Below are positions 48,001-59,900 of a stretch of DNA of 64,000 nucleotides, piece by piece; position 1 is the stretch's first letter; every line of letters starts with the position of its first letter. Source of the stretch: Centroberyx gerrardi (taxonomy: Eukaryota; Chordata; Actinopteri; Beryciformes; Berycidae); NCBI RefSeq assembly GCF_048128805.1, contig NC_136000.1, positions 13,412,854-13,476,853 of the forward strand. The letters run 5' to 3'. The position numbers and the translations under genes were made by a program. A model generated the notes under the pieces. That model saw nothing but the letters and a program-made list of their open reading frames with translations. It was not told where the DNA came from and did no database searches.

Positions 48001-51000
48001 AGCAGCTTGTCTCGCTCTCTCAAACTCCTTCTCCCTCTCTCTCTCCTGCTCTCTCTTCAGCTCCAGCGCTCTGCGGGCTTCAGCCAGCTTGCGAGCTCGC
48101 TGCTCCTCTTCCTCCGCCTTCTGCTTGGCCAGGAGCTCCTGCTGGCGCTTCTCTTCCTCCTTTGTGTTTTTTTTTTTTTAAAAAGACAGGTAACAAGAAA
48201 AGCCTCATCACTATCTGAAGGTAAACAAAAGTTACATGGCAATCAACTTTTTTTTTTTTAAATTCAAGTTACTGACAGACTCAAAATGTGCTTCAGCTAA
48301 ACACGAGTCATGATAAACCAGTCAATTTGAATCATGAAAAATGACCTCTTTGGATCCCTGTTCAAAGGCCGGTGCGCACTTTGCAACTGAAACTCCAGAG
48401 ATGGGCTAACAAATTTCCCAAAGAAAAACCAACTGTCCATGCAATTTCGACAACTAACCAATTCAACAACAACCACCAACAAACACAGAATCTTTTTAGG
48501 CAAAATAAATCCAAGTTTGTGAGGACAATGTGATACAGCCCATCTCAGTTACTGTGCCGGATGAACGTGTTGTGTGGCCTGTACTCAATAGTGGAGTGGG
48601 AGGTAAACAATAAACATACTGCTATGTGCAATAAGTAGTCTGTCAAAACAGGTTATCACTTTATCATCCACTGGGGGGGTGAAAGAACACTTTGCAGCGG
48701 CGGGGCTTCGCTGCTGAATGTGGAAAACCAAATATACACCCAACAGACAAAGTTGAGCTATGACACAAAAATGAGAAATGTTCTCACTGCTTGCTTCTTC
48801 CTTCTAGCCTCTTCTTCCAGTTTCCGCCTCTGCTCCAGCTCCTGACGTTTCAAGGCCACCTTCTTCTTGGCCTTCTCTTCTGCCAGCCGCTCGACACGGA
48901 GCTGTGATCAAACAGGCACAACGGCAAAGATCGTTAGACTGAAGTGCCCATGCTGCTTTGAGATGGATTATCATTTAAGTACTGTAGACTCAGAGAGTAA
49001 TCAAATTGATTACACACCTTATCGTTTTTCTCATCAATCTGAGCCATTTTCTGCTCAATCTTCTTTTTCTTTTCTTCCTCTTTCTGTTCCTCCTTTACTC
49101 TGGCCTCAACCACTCGTTTCAGCCTCTCATCCCTTTTCCTAAAACATGAAATTAATGAATACATTTAAAAAATAAATTACAAATTCAAACCAAGCCAACT
49201 AAAAACAGACAGACAACGTCCATGGCAGACAGGCATATGTCCAGTCAGAATGCAATTCCACATTGAGTGCCAACCTTCTGAGTTCATCCTGTTTCTTTTT
49301 CTTGTCCTCTTCCATTTTCTTCATTCTTTCCTCCTCTTGCTCCTGCTTCTTTTTAAGCGCTTCCAGTTTCAGGCGCTCTCTTGACTAGGAGGAAAAAGTT
49401 ACAGTGGAGTTTAGATACAGATGTTGTTAGAAGACAGCAGACAATATGGTACAGTAATAGGTGGTAAAGGTCAAATGGTTCCAAAGTGGCAGGTGGGTGG
49501 TATTAATGTGGAAACAGATGACTTCCCAAAACAAAATGCACCATAATCCTGGGATTAGTTTAGGCGAAAATCCACCCAGACAGAATTTGTTTTATTGCTA
49601 TGTTCTTACAGAGTTCATCGAGATTTGTGGTTCTGGGAACCTAGAACTTACTGTTGAGCCTTCTGGGGGTGTTGTGGGTCTAATTCAACAAAACATCTAT
49701 GGTAGGTGCCAACTTCAAAACCCCACCAACACACTCATTCTCATCTACCCTTTCCTTCCTTCAATATCCAAGCTAGACTTCTACACACATAGCACAAGGG
49801 ATAGTTACATCAGCTCCTGTGTATTGGTAAAAATGCCACAAAGCTATAAACCATACAGCCGAGGTTATAGTCTGATTTCCTCAAATAGTATTCTCTGAAA
49901 CTGACTCCATCGACAAGAAACAGGATGCAAACTTAGCGGACCAGTAACTTATATATTGAACTCTCCTAGATCATAGTAACGTGTCTTCTGTTTTAAGCTG
50001 GATTTCCCCTTCAATTTCTACTACAGATCACAAAATAAGTTTTAAACACAGTAAATGGTGATGTTACGGTAACTATTTAAAAGGATTGTTACATCAAACA
50101 CTGCAAAGACTGAGGATTAGTGACCCATGAAATCAAAGACAATTTCAGAGTCTGTGTACAAGTGCAGATGGGGGAGGGTCAAGTGTACAAGAAGTAAGTG
50201 GTGAATGAGGAGACACAAGTTGCCCAACAGACTATTAGAGACCACCAAATGCCCACATATTACACAGTGCCATAACCTTACACTTACCACTAGACCACCA
50301 CTAGACAACTGGGGAAAGGAGAAAAAAATCCATATAAGAAGACCAACCACATAATTTGACTGCTAAACAAGATCGTTTGCCAAAATATCCTCAAAACAAA
50401 GCACACACTCACCAAATGTGAGGTTTTCTATGGAAATTCAACTGTGTTAAAACCAACAGATTACCCACGGTTCCCAATTTGGGCCTGATGTAAATGTGAC
50501 TTCTGTGACGGCATATGACTACAGGGGAGGATTTCTTACTCCGTCACTTAAGAATTTGCATTTTTCCTTGTGTTGTTCTGAGCTCCAAAAAGTTCTAAAG
50601 GGAAAGATGATAGCTTCCACTGTAGTGAAAAGAACATCAAGGCTTACTCATTACTTAAGTTACTCCATTTCCCCGAGATATAATGTGACTCTTTTTACAT
50701 CTTGCTCCCTACATAGAAGTAGAAATTCCCAGATCTCATTTAGCCTAGCTCAAAACTTTGTGAATTTCCAGAAATTCCACGACCCCTAAATTACTAAATG
50801 TGACACTGATTGCTGACTAACCTTGTGATCAGACTTCAAAGGTGTGGTGTGTTTAATGAAGGACTTGATAACAGCGGTTCGGCCCAGGGAACTTGGAGTC
50901 ATCATCAGCATCTGATTCTTCTGCACGGTGTGGAGAAAAGATCTCATATTGGGCCTCATTGCCTAAACAAAATTAAAAATACCCGTATTAAGTTTCAATC

Positions 51001-51340
51001 ACATATCATTACTAGTTCTTTGATTAAGAAATCCAATTTTATTATTTTAAACCTTAACACCCAGCAAGATTTTCTCATCTTACACTTTGACTTTTCTTTG
51101 GAGGAGAGACCCTCTTCGTGGGGCTTTCCTCTATACTGTCAGGTGCTTTGCGTTTGGTGCTCTGGCGCGACCTGGAGACAGAAATGAAAATTCGATTTTT
51201 AGAACTGTCTTAGCCCATTATAACTCAAAATACAGGTCCATTTTACCCCAGTGTTTGAAAATGCAAGCCACAAAATATATGTAAAACCAGTGTTTAGTAA
51301 TCACATAAGGTATCGAAAGTTGGGGCAAATTGCACAGTTT

Positions 51341-51431
<91 letters not shown>

Positions 51432-54180
51432 TGAAATATGTACAGTATATTTTCAAATATGCAAGCATTTAAATAAAACCCGCAACAGTGTTTGAACTAG
51501 AGCTGCAATGATTAATCGATTAATTGTCAACTATTAAATTAATCGCCAACTATTTTGATAATCGATTAATCGGTTTGAGTAATTTTTTAAGAAAAATACG
51601 TCAAATTCTCTGATTCCAGCTTCTTAAATGTGAATATTTTCTGGTTTCTTTACTCCTCTATGACAGTAAACTGAATATCTTTGGGTTGTGGACAAAACAA
51701 GACATTTGAGGACGTCATCTTGGGCTTTGGGAAACACTGATCCACATTTTTCACCATTTTCTGACATTTTATAGACCAAACAACTAATCGATTAATCGAG
51801 AAAATAATCAACAGATTAATCGACAATGAAAATAATCGTTAGTTGCAGCCCTAGTTTGAACCAGGGGTGCCACATTGCATGTTTTGTACATTTACAACTA
51901 GAAGCAAATATTTGTTAAAGTTTTGTGTCTTACCTCAGGCTTGACTGTGAAGATGGCTTCTTTTCACTGGCAACTATGAACACAAATGTAAAAAAAAAAC
52001 ATGCATAAGTACCCTCAACAGTTCTCCAAAGTTGTATAATAGTACACACCTGGTCTATCAGTTACCAAGTCATGTTTACAGTTCAACAAGAACAGTTTAT
52101 AATGAAATTCAGAGTCCCAGTACCTGATCTCTTGTCTGGTGTGCCAGCTTTAAGCTTGCTGGTGAACAAAGTGGAAGGTGCCAATGTGGGAGAGTTTACA
52201 GCCATAGAGCGAGTAATGCGCCCACTGGAGCGATCCGTGTTCTGGTTCATCTTTTCCTATGTTTGATAAAAATCAAGAATAAATATCAGCTATTCAATAG
52301 CGCAACTGATAATATTTAATTTATAATGCTTGACATTGTTCTAGACATAAAAAAGGTTCATATTCATACCTCTGGAGTGACCTCTGCATCTGCAACTCCA
52401 GCTGCCAACATCCTACAGTAAAAAACATACATCCGCCATGATTCAGGGAAGGAACTAACCTTTTATTCTCTGGCCACAGTGGCTGGTCCAACTCCATAAT
52501 TTATCCATCATTTAATTTTTTTTATTTTTAAAAAAAAATAGAATTGGACCTTGGAATCATGGCCTTTTACCTGCCAAAGTGGCTGGTTAAGTAGTAGACA
52601 AACTTAACAGCCACTGTCAAAATGTAGCAGCATCTGCCTGGCGGCTGCTGTTAATGTCCCACCCAGTCAGCATCTCTAACAAACTGTAGTCTGAACAAGC
52701 TTAGGTCTGGTTTAAAAAACAACCAATTCATCCTTTACACAAGGAAGACGGTGCATTCACCCATGCATAAAAAATATTTTACTCATCACTTACGCCTGTC
52801 CATCCTCTTCCCCTTCAGATTCCATGCAAGAGTCCTCTATAATGGAAATAAAAAAAATGTATTAGCCAAAAATAACAATATAACCTATTGCTTAACCAGA
52901 TTTAATGTATGGACCTTGCAAGACAAACTCCCTACAAATGCACCACACTTAGGCAACGTTCCAGCAAATGCGGCTCATTACTCACCACTGACATTACTGC
53001 TGCTCGTGGAGTCGCCCATGCGAGCCTTCTTCTTTAGTAAAGAACGTCTGGAGGCCCGGCGCACTGACTCTTGTGTCATGCTGTGGCGCAGCCCTGCCAG
53101 GGAGTGCCGCAGCTTGAGGGAGTGCCGCACAGAGCTCCGCCGTGAACTCTTAGGTGAGGCAGCTATTGCAATTTTAGTCGCCGTGCGGCCAGGAGAGGCT
53201 TCTGGCTTCTTAGCCATCTCAGCTGACAAGCGGTCTGATGCAGAGATACTCACAACAACCTCAGGTGAGGGCATCTTAGGTGGAGAAGCGGCTGTACTTG
53301 ATGACCTGTCTGGCTCTCTCTCAGTCTCTGTATCGTTCACCTGGCTCTGTTTGTCGTCCTTCTCTTCCTCAACCATTGCTAGCTCCTCGTTCAGCACAGA
53401 ACTCTCTTCACAGCTGCCATGAGATGGTTGGGCTGCATCCACTGCCACCTCAGGCTGTGTTTGTTTGTTTCTGCGGGTGCTCCGTTTGGGCTTTATGGGG
53501 CTGGCCTCAGAGGTGGAAGCCTCAGGATCATCTTCAGATATGAGGTTCAGTGTTTTCACAGAGGAGCCACGAAGGTTGCTGCGCTTTCCCTTTGAAAATC
53601 TGGACAAGAAAGCAAAGTTTATTTACAGTGTAAAAGAGCACAAAATGTTCAACCCTGTACAGGTTTTAAGAAATGTGAAAATATAGCCTTAAGGAAAATG
53701 TCACTAAAGCAACAAACCGTCGCTTGGCTTGATTTTCTTCTTGACGCCCCAAAGATACACGCTTCCTGCGACTGTTCTTTTTCTGGGACGGAGTTTTTGG
53801 CATTAATTCTGGCTCGGCACTAAAATCACTGAAAAAAAGAAAAAGAAACTGTTACTTTAGCAAGTAGCTTGAAGACAAATCTATGTCAAGATGAAGCAAA
53901 AGCTTAAAAAAAAAAATGTGTAATGGTCATGAAGTAACAGAATCACAATTTAACATAACTAAATTTTGAAGGTGGATCCCTGTGAAAGGAAGTTGAGACA
54001 ATTATTTAGATTATAGATTATTTTTATGTTACTTCAAGCCTACCTTGAGAACATGCGGTTGGCTTCTTGTTGGATCTCCTCGAGCCAAACCATGTGGACA
54101 TCATCAATGTCACCGATGAATTCTTGTATTTTGCCATTAAACATTTGCATGAGGGACCGTACAGATGATACAGAGTTCAT
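45023..54180 (-). CDS. incenp: INCENP, inner centromere protein
   Basis: INCENP is the scaffold of the chromosomal passenger complex, holding survivin and borealin at the centromere and activating Aurora B. Nineteen minus-strand exons join in frame to 859 aa: 54180-54044, 53828-53718, 53599-52986, 52836-52794, 52412-52370, 52256-52124, 51973-51934, 51171-51084, 50962-50822, 49384-49275, 49138-49018, 48901-48788, 48159-47993, 47798-47657, 47103-46960, 46454-46407, 45991-45944, 45758-45605 and 45204-45023. The N-terminus ([25 protein letters not shown]) is the CEN box. [14 protein letters not shown] and [11 protein letters not shown] precede a long charged Glu/Arg/Lys single-helix region with REAAKE repeats. 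The IN-box is [43 protein letters not shown], keeping the TSS phosphorylation motif and Trp. The ATG at 54180 aligns with the CEN-box start. The acceptor of the 48159 exon is weak. Two adjacent 48-nt exons are near-copies. Confidence 0.95.
45944..46454 (-). repeat. Tandemly duplicated 48-nt INCENP exon with flanks
   Basis: Exons 46454-46407 and 45991-45944 encode [16 protein letters not shown] and [16 protein letters not shown], both in phase 0, both preceded by ATGAAG and followed by GTAAAG. The upstream introns also align (for example AGAAAAGTGGTACAT with AGAGAAGTGGAGCAC), so exon and flank were copied together. Human INCENP has one such motif, ALNVTVDVQSP. Confidence 0.85.
47008..47080 (-). 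repeat. 18-nt coding minisatellite in INCENP helix
   Basis: Within exon 47103-46960 the unit GAAGCTGCTAAAGAGAGA is repeated nearly perfectly about four times, encoding (REAAKE)n. It extends the single alpha-helix region and probably changes in copy number between species. Confidence 0.85.
51344..51429. repeat. (AT)n microsatellite in INCENP intron
   Basis: About 86 nt of perfect AT dinucleotides. The Tyr/Ile frame across it is an artefact. Confidence 0.95.
51498..51853. mobile_element. hAT MITE with 8-bp target-site duplication
   Basis: The ends TAGAGCTGCAATGATTA and, reversed, TAGGGCTGCAACTAACGATTA form terminal inverted repeats of about 17 nt. The element is flanked by an exact 8-bp duplication, GTTTGAAC at 51490-51497 and 51854-51861, which is the signature of hAT transposition. 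It is 356 nt, rich in ATTAATCGATTAAT palindromes, and non-coding. It belongs to a family familiar from fish genomes and lies in an INCENP intron between exons 51973-51934 and 51171-51084. Confidence 0.88.
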
Positions 54181-55524
54181 GGTGGCAGCCTAAGGGAAAG
54201 ATTGCACTGTTAAATAAAGACAGACTGAGTTGGACTCAAGAGGCAAGTAAATACAAATGGAGTTGGAATGGAATTGCAGTGACATCTGGAGGCCGTTCAG
54301 GCTAGCAATCCATTTGTTATTATTTTTGATGACACATGTATGTTCATGTGTGTAATCTTCCTTTCTACCTGACATTTCTACAGGTTGGAAGAGAGTCAGA
54401 GGGGAAGAACATGACAGAAAAGAAGGGGAAGGCAGATAACATTGATCATTGAAGATGCCATTGATAAAATTCATGTTTTCTGTGTCTTGCTACTGAAGCT
54501 GTCATATCTTCTCCTGTGTTCTGACAATAAATATTTGTCTTGGTCCTGTCCTCTGTCATATATTTTGTTGTTATTTTTTAACATGGCCATAGACACAGTT
54601 GTCTTAAACCACTCAAATGCTATCTGGCTAACTCCAGTTAACAAAATATGGTCGCATATTGTAATGCAACAAGAAAATACACCAAACAAAAACATGGGCC
54701 CAGAAATTCTAGGTAGGCTGTTAATGGGTGATTTTTTTCCTTTAACATGACTGCCAGTGGGTGAGAACCCTTTCTCTTCCCCTCACTAGCAGGTTGGATC
54801 TCCACTCCATTTCCATCTATGAATAAATTTGATCTTCTAATTTCTATCATAATTTTCTCCCATCTCGAAAACCTTAACGTACATCACCTGCAAGCTGCAA
54901 ATCTGCAAACAATGTGAACCAAGGCACTAATTTCTGTAGACGAACTACAAGTTATTAAACACTAGAAACAAACGGATGTGTTACTAAAATCACCATCATC
55001 AAAATGTCATGCTAAGTCACAGCTATTTCTGGCCAAATTACTTGCCGGATGTCCTCCTTTGATTTTGACATTGCTTACTGCTCAACTAGCTATCAGGTAA
55101 CAAAGCATGCAAGATGTGCGCATGTGCATGTTTTTAAGTTTTCGTGGACGGTTTTTTATGGGCTGAGGTAACTTAGTGTGATCGATCCCTCCATAATAAG
55201 CGTCTTAGTGTAACTGCAGCATTGGAACATTACGTTAAAATTAAAAACAGTTACAGAGCATGCGAAACCATATGACTAAGCTTTGAATAGATCTACACAG
55301 GTGCATAGTGAAATGTGCTAATCGATCATGCAATACCAAGAAATGCTACAATGACAAATACTAGATTTCTAATACTAGAAAACTGAGAAATGCAACTAGG
55401 TAGCTGGCCATAGTTGTTGTTTTTATTTGCCGTTTCTTCGCCAGGTTTAATATGGCTAATGTTACGATGTAACGTCAGCCAGCTAACGTTAGCTAACGCT
55501 AGCGATATTTTTCTCGTTAAATAC
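54181..55524. other. INCENP 5' UTR intron
   Basis: The start-codon exon of INCENP begins at an acceptor (CCCTTAG|GCTGCCACCATG), and a donor ATCAAAG|GTATTT on the minus strand lies at about 55525. The sequence between is therefore a 5' UTR intron. It is AT-rich and I see no further gene or clear mobile element in it. Confidence 0.5.
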
Positions 55525-55960
55525 CTTTGATATCCAAGTTGTTGAAAGAGAATCCGGTGTTCGCTGCTCCGCTAACGTTCAAACCTAACTCTATTGCATA
55601 TTGACTTGATAATACACTATCTAAAATAAAGGAATTATCGTATTTTCCCTAGAGCCCATGTGTAAAGTCCCTCCACTGAATGTCTCTTTCCTCTTCTGTC
55701 CGCCGTCACCCGCTGAAACCGTTTAAACTGTTCAAAACTTCATCCGCCAATCGCGAGGCGCTGTGTAAAGACGTTCATGAGGCGTTGTTCGATTTGTTGA
55801 TGTTGGTTCACCGGGAGGGCGGACCTAACCATTTGGAACGATAGAAACTGCCCGGATGCCGAAAAACGTCTACATTTAAATACAAATCGTGCACACCCAA
55901 TGGCAGTATGAAGGCGGGGTTACAGAATTAGTCAGATTTAAATCAACCAATCGTAATCTA
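55525..55960 (-). promoter_or_regulatory. INCENP promoter: leader exon, CHR-like motifs, CCAAT boxes
   Basis: Upstream of the leader exon, read on the minus strand, TTTGAA (55736-55731) and TTTAAA (55727-55722) match the cell-cycle homology region core bound by MuvB complexes. CCAAT boxes on the plus strand (ATTGG on the coding strand) lie at 55747-55751, 55897-55901 and 55947-55951. CCAAT boxes with a CHR are the standard arrangement of G2/M genes, which fits INCENP. The function is inferred from motifs only. Confidence 0.5.
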
Positions 55961-56919
55961 GCAGGATTTGCCTCGCTCCGCCCAGGCCAGACGCAGCTTT
56001 CTTAAAATACTCTTGCGGTGAAGGTCCATACCATGGACTGTGAAGTCCATACACATCGCCCCAAACGTTTGCTCCGCTGTTGATATTGTAATGCGAGTAA
56101 TATTGTTTGAAGGCTACTAATTGTATAAATAACTTAAAAGGACATCCATGGAGGGCAAGGTGAGGAACCAAGGCATGAACTATACTGTAAATTATGATAA
56201 TAACTGATGACCCCGTCTCATAGACACTCACTGCTGTCAAGTGCTGTTTGAAGACACCATACCAATCACACAATACAAGGCTCCAAGGTAAGGTGAAAAT
56301 TGTTTTATTGTACAGTTATTCACATACAAAGAGGAATTATAATAACATAACCCCATCATGTAAACAAGAAAACATTTGAATACAACTTTGTAGGCTACAT
56401 TGGTGTCTTATTTCAACATATATTAATTTAACAACTTTCAAGTCTTAATTGCCTTTTTGTTTTTAACATTACATAAAATTGAAAAAAAAATCAACAACAT
56501 TGATTACAATCATTTATAAAACGCAGGGAATCTGGCTTGATTGAAGACCATTTTCTTGTGAATTTAATTTTTGAAAAAATAATAGGCATCAACTTTATCA
56601 AATTATTTTTCCTTTTTAGGTGGATAAACCACTGTGAGCGGGAAATGAGCTGAAGACAATCTTTTTTGTTTGTTTTTAAAACATTTTGTACTTTGTGGCC
56701 CTACAGTGAGCTATAGAAGCAAAAAAGACAGTGACATTGATTTTTCACTGGTCTTTTTTTATTGCAGTCTTCACTGTTCCTCATATTTGAACTTTGTATT
56801 GCCCATTTTGTCCATGGCAAAATGCAACAGAATAGTAGACTATATGTAAAGTAGTGTGCGCATGGTAAATGCTAATTAAATGGAATGTTTAATATCAGAA
56901 GAGGGTCTTGTTTCCAGTC
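55961..56919. other. INCENP upstream spacer and PGGHG 3' UTR
   Basis: AT-rich sequence between the INCENP promoter and the PGGHG stop codon. On the minus strand AATAAA occurs at 56763-56758 and again near 56307, either of which could end the PGGHG transcript. No gene or RNA gene is recognised. Confidence 0.5.
56758..56763 (-). terminator. Candidate PGGHG poly(A) signal AATAAA
   Basis: The minus-strand AATAAA lies about 160 nt beyond the PGGHG stop codon. Confidence 0.5.
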
Positions 56920-59900
56920 TCAGAGGGGCCAGCAGGAAAGTGTTGAGTCCAGTTTACAGACACGCCCCGCCTCTCGAGGAAAAGTTACTGGCTGACCTGA
57001 AAACAAATAAATATACAAGTAAAATTAATAATCACTGTTCGCCCCACCACAAACTTTTATATGGCTACCATATTAAGCAATATGAAACGTGTTATTAAGT
57101 AACAAGGTAAGAATCCCAGACAGCACTGATATTCTGCCTCATGGTAGAAGAAGGGAACAAGTCCAAAAATATAAATAGTGGCACATCTTCAAAAAAAATG
57201 AACAAGTATCACATAAGTTCAATCAAAAAATGAACAAATATCACATAAATTCAGGTACTGAAGTTTTTGAAGATGTGCTGCTATTGATCTTTTTTTGACT
57301 TGTGGTCACAGATACTTCATTAAACTGCATTAATTTACATGCAAGGAAGTTCTCCATTCTTCATAGTTACTCTGTCAGTTTTGGGCCCCTTTCCTCCTGA
57401 TTTAATGGATAGATGGATCATTTACCATTTTGGTTTAGAGGGGGGATTCTTCACTCAAGGGTGTTTATTGATGCTATCTTTGCCTCCTTTAATCAAATTG
57501 TTCAGAAATTGAATAACCCTGCATCTCACTCTCATAGATACTTGCAAATTCGCAGCTTTATATCTTCCAACATACGGCAATTAGCTTTGCAGTTCCCAGA
57601 TTCATTCCAGGAGTTTAATACTGATATCATAGGAGGTGATCTGGGTAATACAGGCCTCATATACCTGTTACTGAACTCTCATAACAGCAGCTCTTTGAAC
57701 TCCCTTAAGGGACAGTGAGGAGGATTTGGAGGGTGAGATTTCGAACTCCACATGGTAGTAAATATTGGAGAGAATACACTCATCTTGTATCTGCGAGTTG
57801 TCATCCAAGTTTAATGTAGTTCTTTGACTTCAATGGTCCAAGGTGAAATTATCTGTCTACACCAGGCACTGATCCAATGTAAGACTGCTGCAAACAGGCT
57901 TAACGATTCTTTAATTCATATATTTTGGCACTGGCCCAAGCTTTTGAGCTTCTGGCAGGTGATATTTTATATACTCTGTAAGGTCAGTGACAAGCCCCTG
58001 CAGCCCTCGGGTTTCCTCGCTTTATTTGGAGTCGTAACCCAGGATATCAGTCTTAATGAAGACATTTGTAATCTTCTGTCTTTTGCCACTTTAGTGGCGA
58101 GACAGCTAATTCTTATTGGATGGAGGGAGCGCCCTCCTCCATCATCTACTCATTGGATAAGACAGATGATGCAGTTTCTGAAATGAGAAAAGATTAGCTA
58201 TGCGGTTAGAGGCTCAGCTAATGAATTAAATCAATATGGCAGCCTTTCCTCTCTAATGTTGATGGGATGGACCCTGATGATGTCACTCAGTAAGATGTAT
58301 AGAGCATATTTAGATTGTCTCAGACCACTAATTGAACCAAAACCATCTTGACCTCATTTACTACTGTATTCTAACTTATTTTTCCACTTTTCTTTCTTTT
58401 CTGAATGTGTTTCCCTTGTCTTATCCTTCGTTTTTTAAGTTGCACATGTTTGGACTGTAATTTAGGAGGTGGGGCAGTGTGTTCCTGATTATTACTGTGC
58501 AAACTGTTACATGTTGATTGCATACAGAAAATCCATAAATAAAGCTTGTTCTAAAAAGCATGCTGCTATCACTGTGTGCCTTTATTTGTATGTTACCTGG
58601 TATGAGAGGTATTTTAGTTCCTGATGCCTTCAGGACAACCTGTAGATCACAGCGCTTGGCATTCACAGCCCTGCTTGCTTGTTCCCTGAGGATGATGCAG
58701 ACTTCTTCTGTCCTCAACAGCCAGTCCATCTTATTACCCAGGTAGCTCACACCACGAATGCAAAACTCAGAAACATCATTGGGAAGAAGTGGGGAAAAGT
58801 CGAGGCAGTCCTTCTGAACTCTGGACGGAACAGGACAACAGACAGTGAATCTTTGTATCAGTGTGTGTGTAAGTGAACTACAGCCTATCCTAAGTGTTTT
58901 TCATTGTGCATGGTGGGAGGCTTGATGACTGACCTGAAGCCAGTATAACCAAACAGCACAGCCTGCAGAAATCCCCCCATGCCGGTAAGGAAGTTGACCG
59001 CACCAGAACCATCTGATGATTCACTCCATACCTGTGAGGAGAGGTAATGACACAGTCATTATACAGTCATAAAAACCGGCCTGTGTGGGCAGATGTGGGT
59101 GGGTGAGTCAGAAAGGCAAAAAACAATCTGTCACCTGGAATGGTTCCTGGATGTTACTGAAACACTTCTGAAGTAAGTGCTGAGCTCTCTCAGCCTCCCC
59201 CAGCTCCAGCCAGCCGACTGCAAACATGCCCTGACAGTGGGAAATGTAAAGACAGTAAACACCAGGATCACTTTAATATGATAAAAGTACAGGGATACAT
59301 ACACTAACAACTAATAAAGTAACAGTAACAGCAAGACAAAAAGTCAAATACAGTGCAAGGGGAAATGCTACAATGCATATCGCTTTCTTTCAAGCTCTGC
59401 ATTGGCATGATGAAGCATGTATCTTCAGTATTTTCTATTGTAATCTTATCTATATCCTTCCCTTTGCTGCAGCAATGACCAAACCTCCTCACATGAAACA
59501 TTAAAATCTAATCTTAAAGCATAATTTTGCACCCAGTTTGAGCCTCTCTCTCCCTACTGGGCGATTTTGAAAAATACAATAAAGTGGGTGTGAAGAGTTG
59601 GGGAGAGGAGCGGGGTTTGGGGTTGGGCCGGGTTGGTGAGCTTTTTTTTATACCAAAAGTTAACAGTAGCATCAATTCTGTGCCGAAAATGAAATATACT
59701 ATAACTTGTGAAAGGAGATAGATCATGCGATAATACAATAAATATGTGCCTTGGTATTATTTTTTGAGAATGGCCCTATTTTACATTTTTACATTTTGCA
59801 TGTTCCAGTACTAGAGGCCATGATCTATCTCTTTTCATGATCTAACTCCCTGGTTTCCAAAAGCACCTTTTTGGACACCAGCAACTTCATTTTTTATGGA

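Noticed and set aside
51251-51472. Tyr/Ile-repeat open frame in INCENP intron
   Set aside because: It is a translation of an (AT)n microsatellite.
55938-56273. 111-codon minus-strand frame near the INCENP promoter
   Set aside because: It has no family match and no splice continuity; the region contains CCAAT motifs and upstream spacer.
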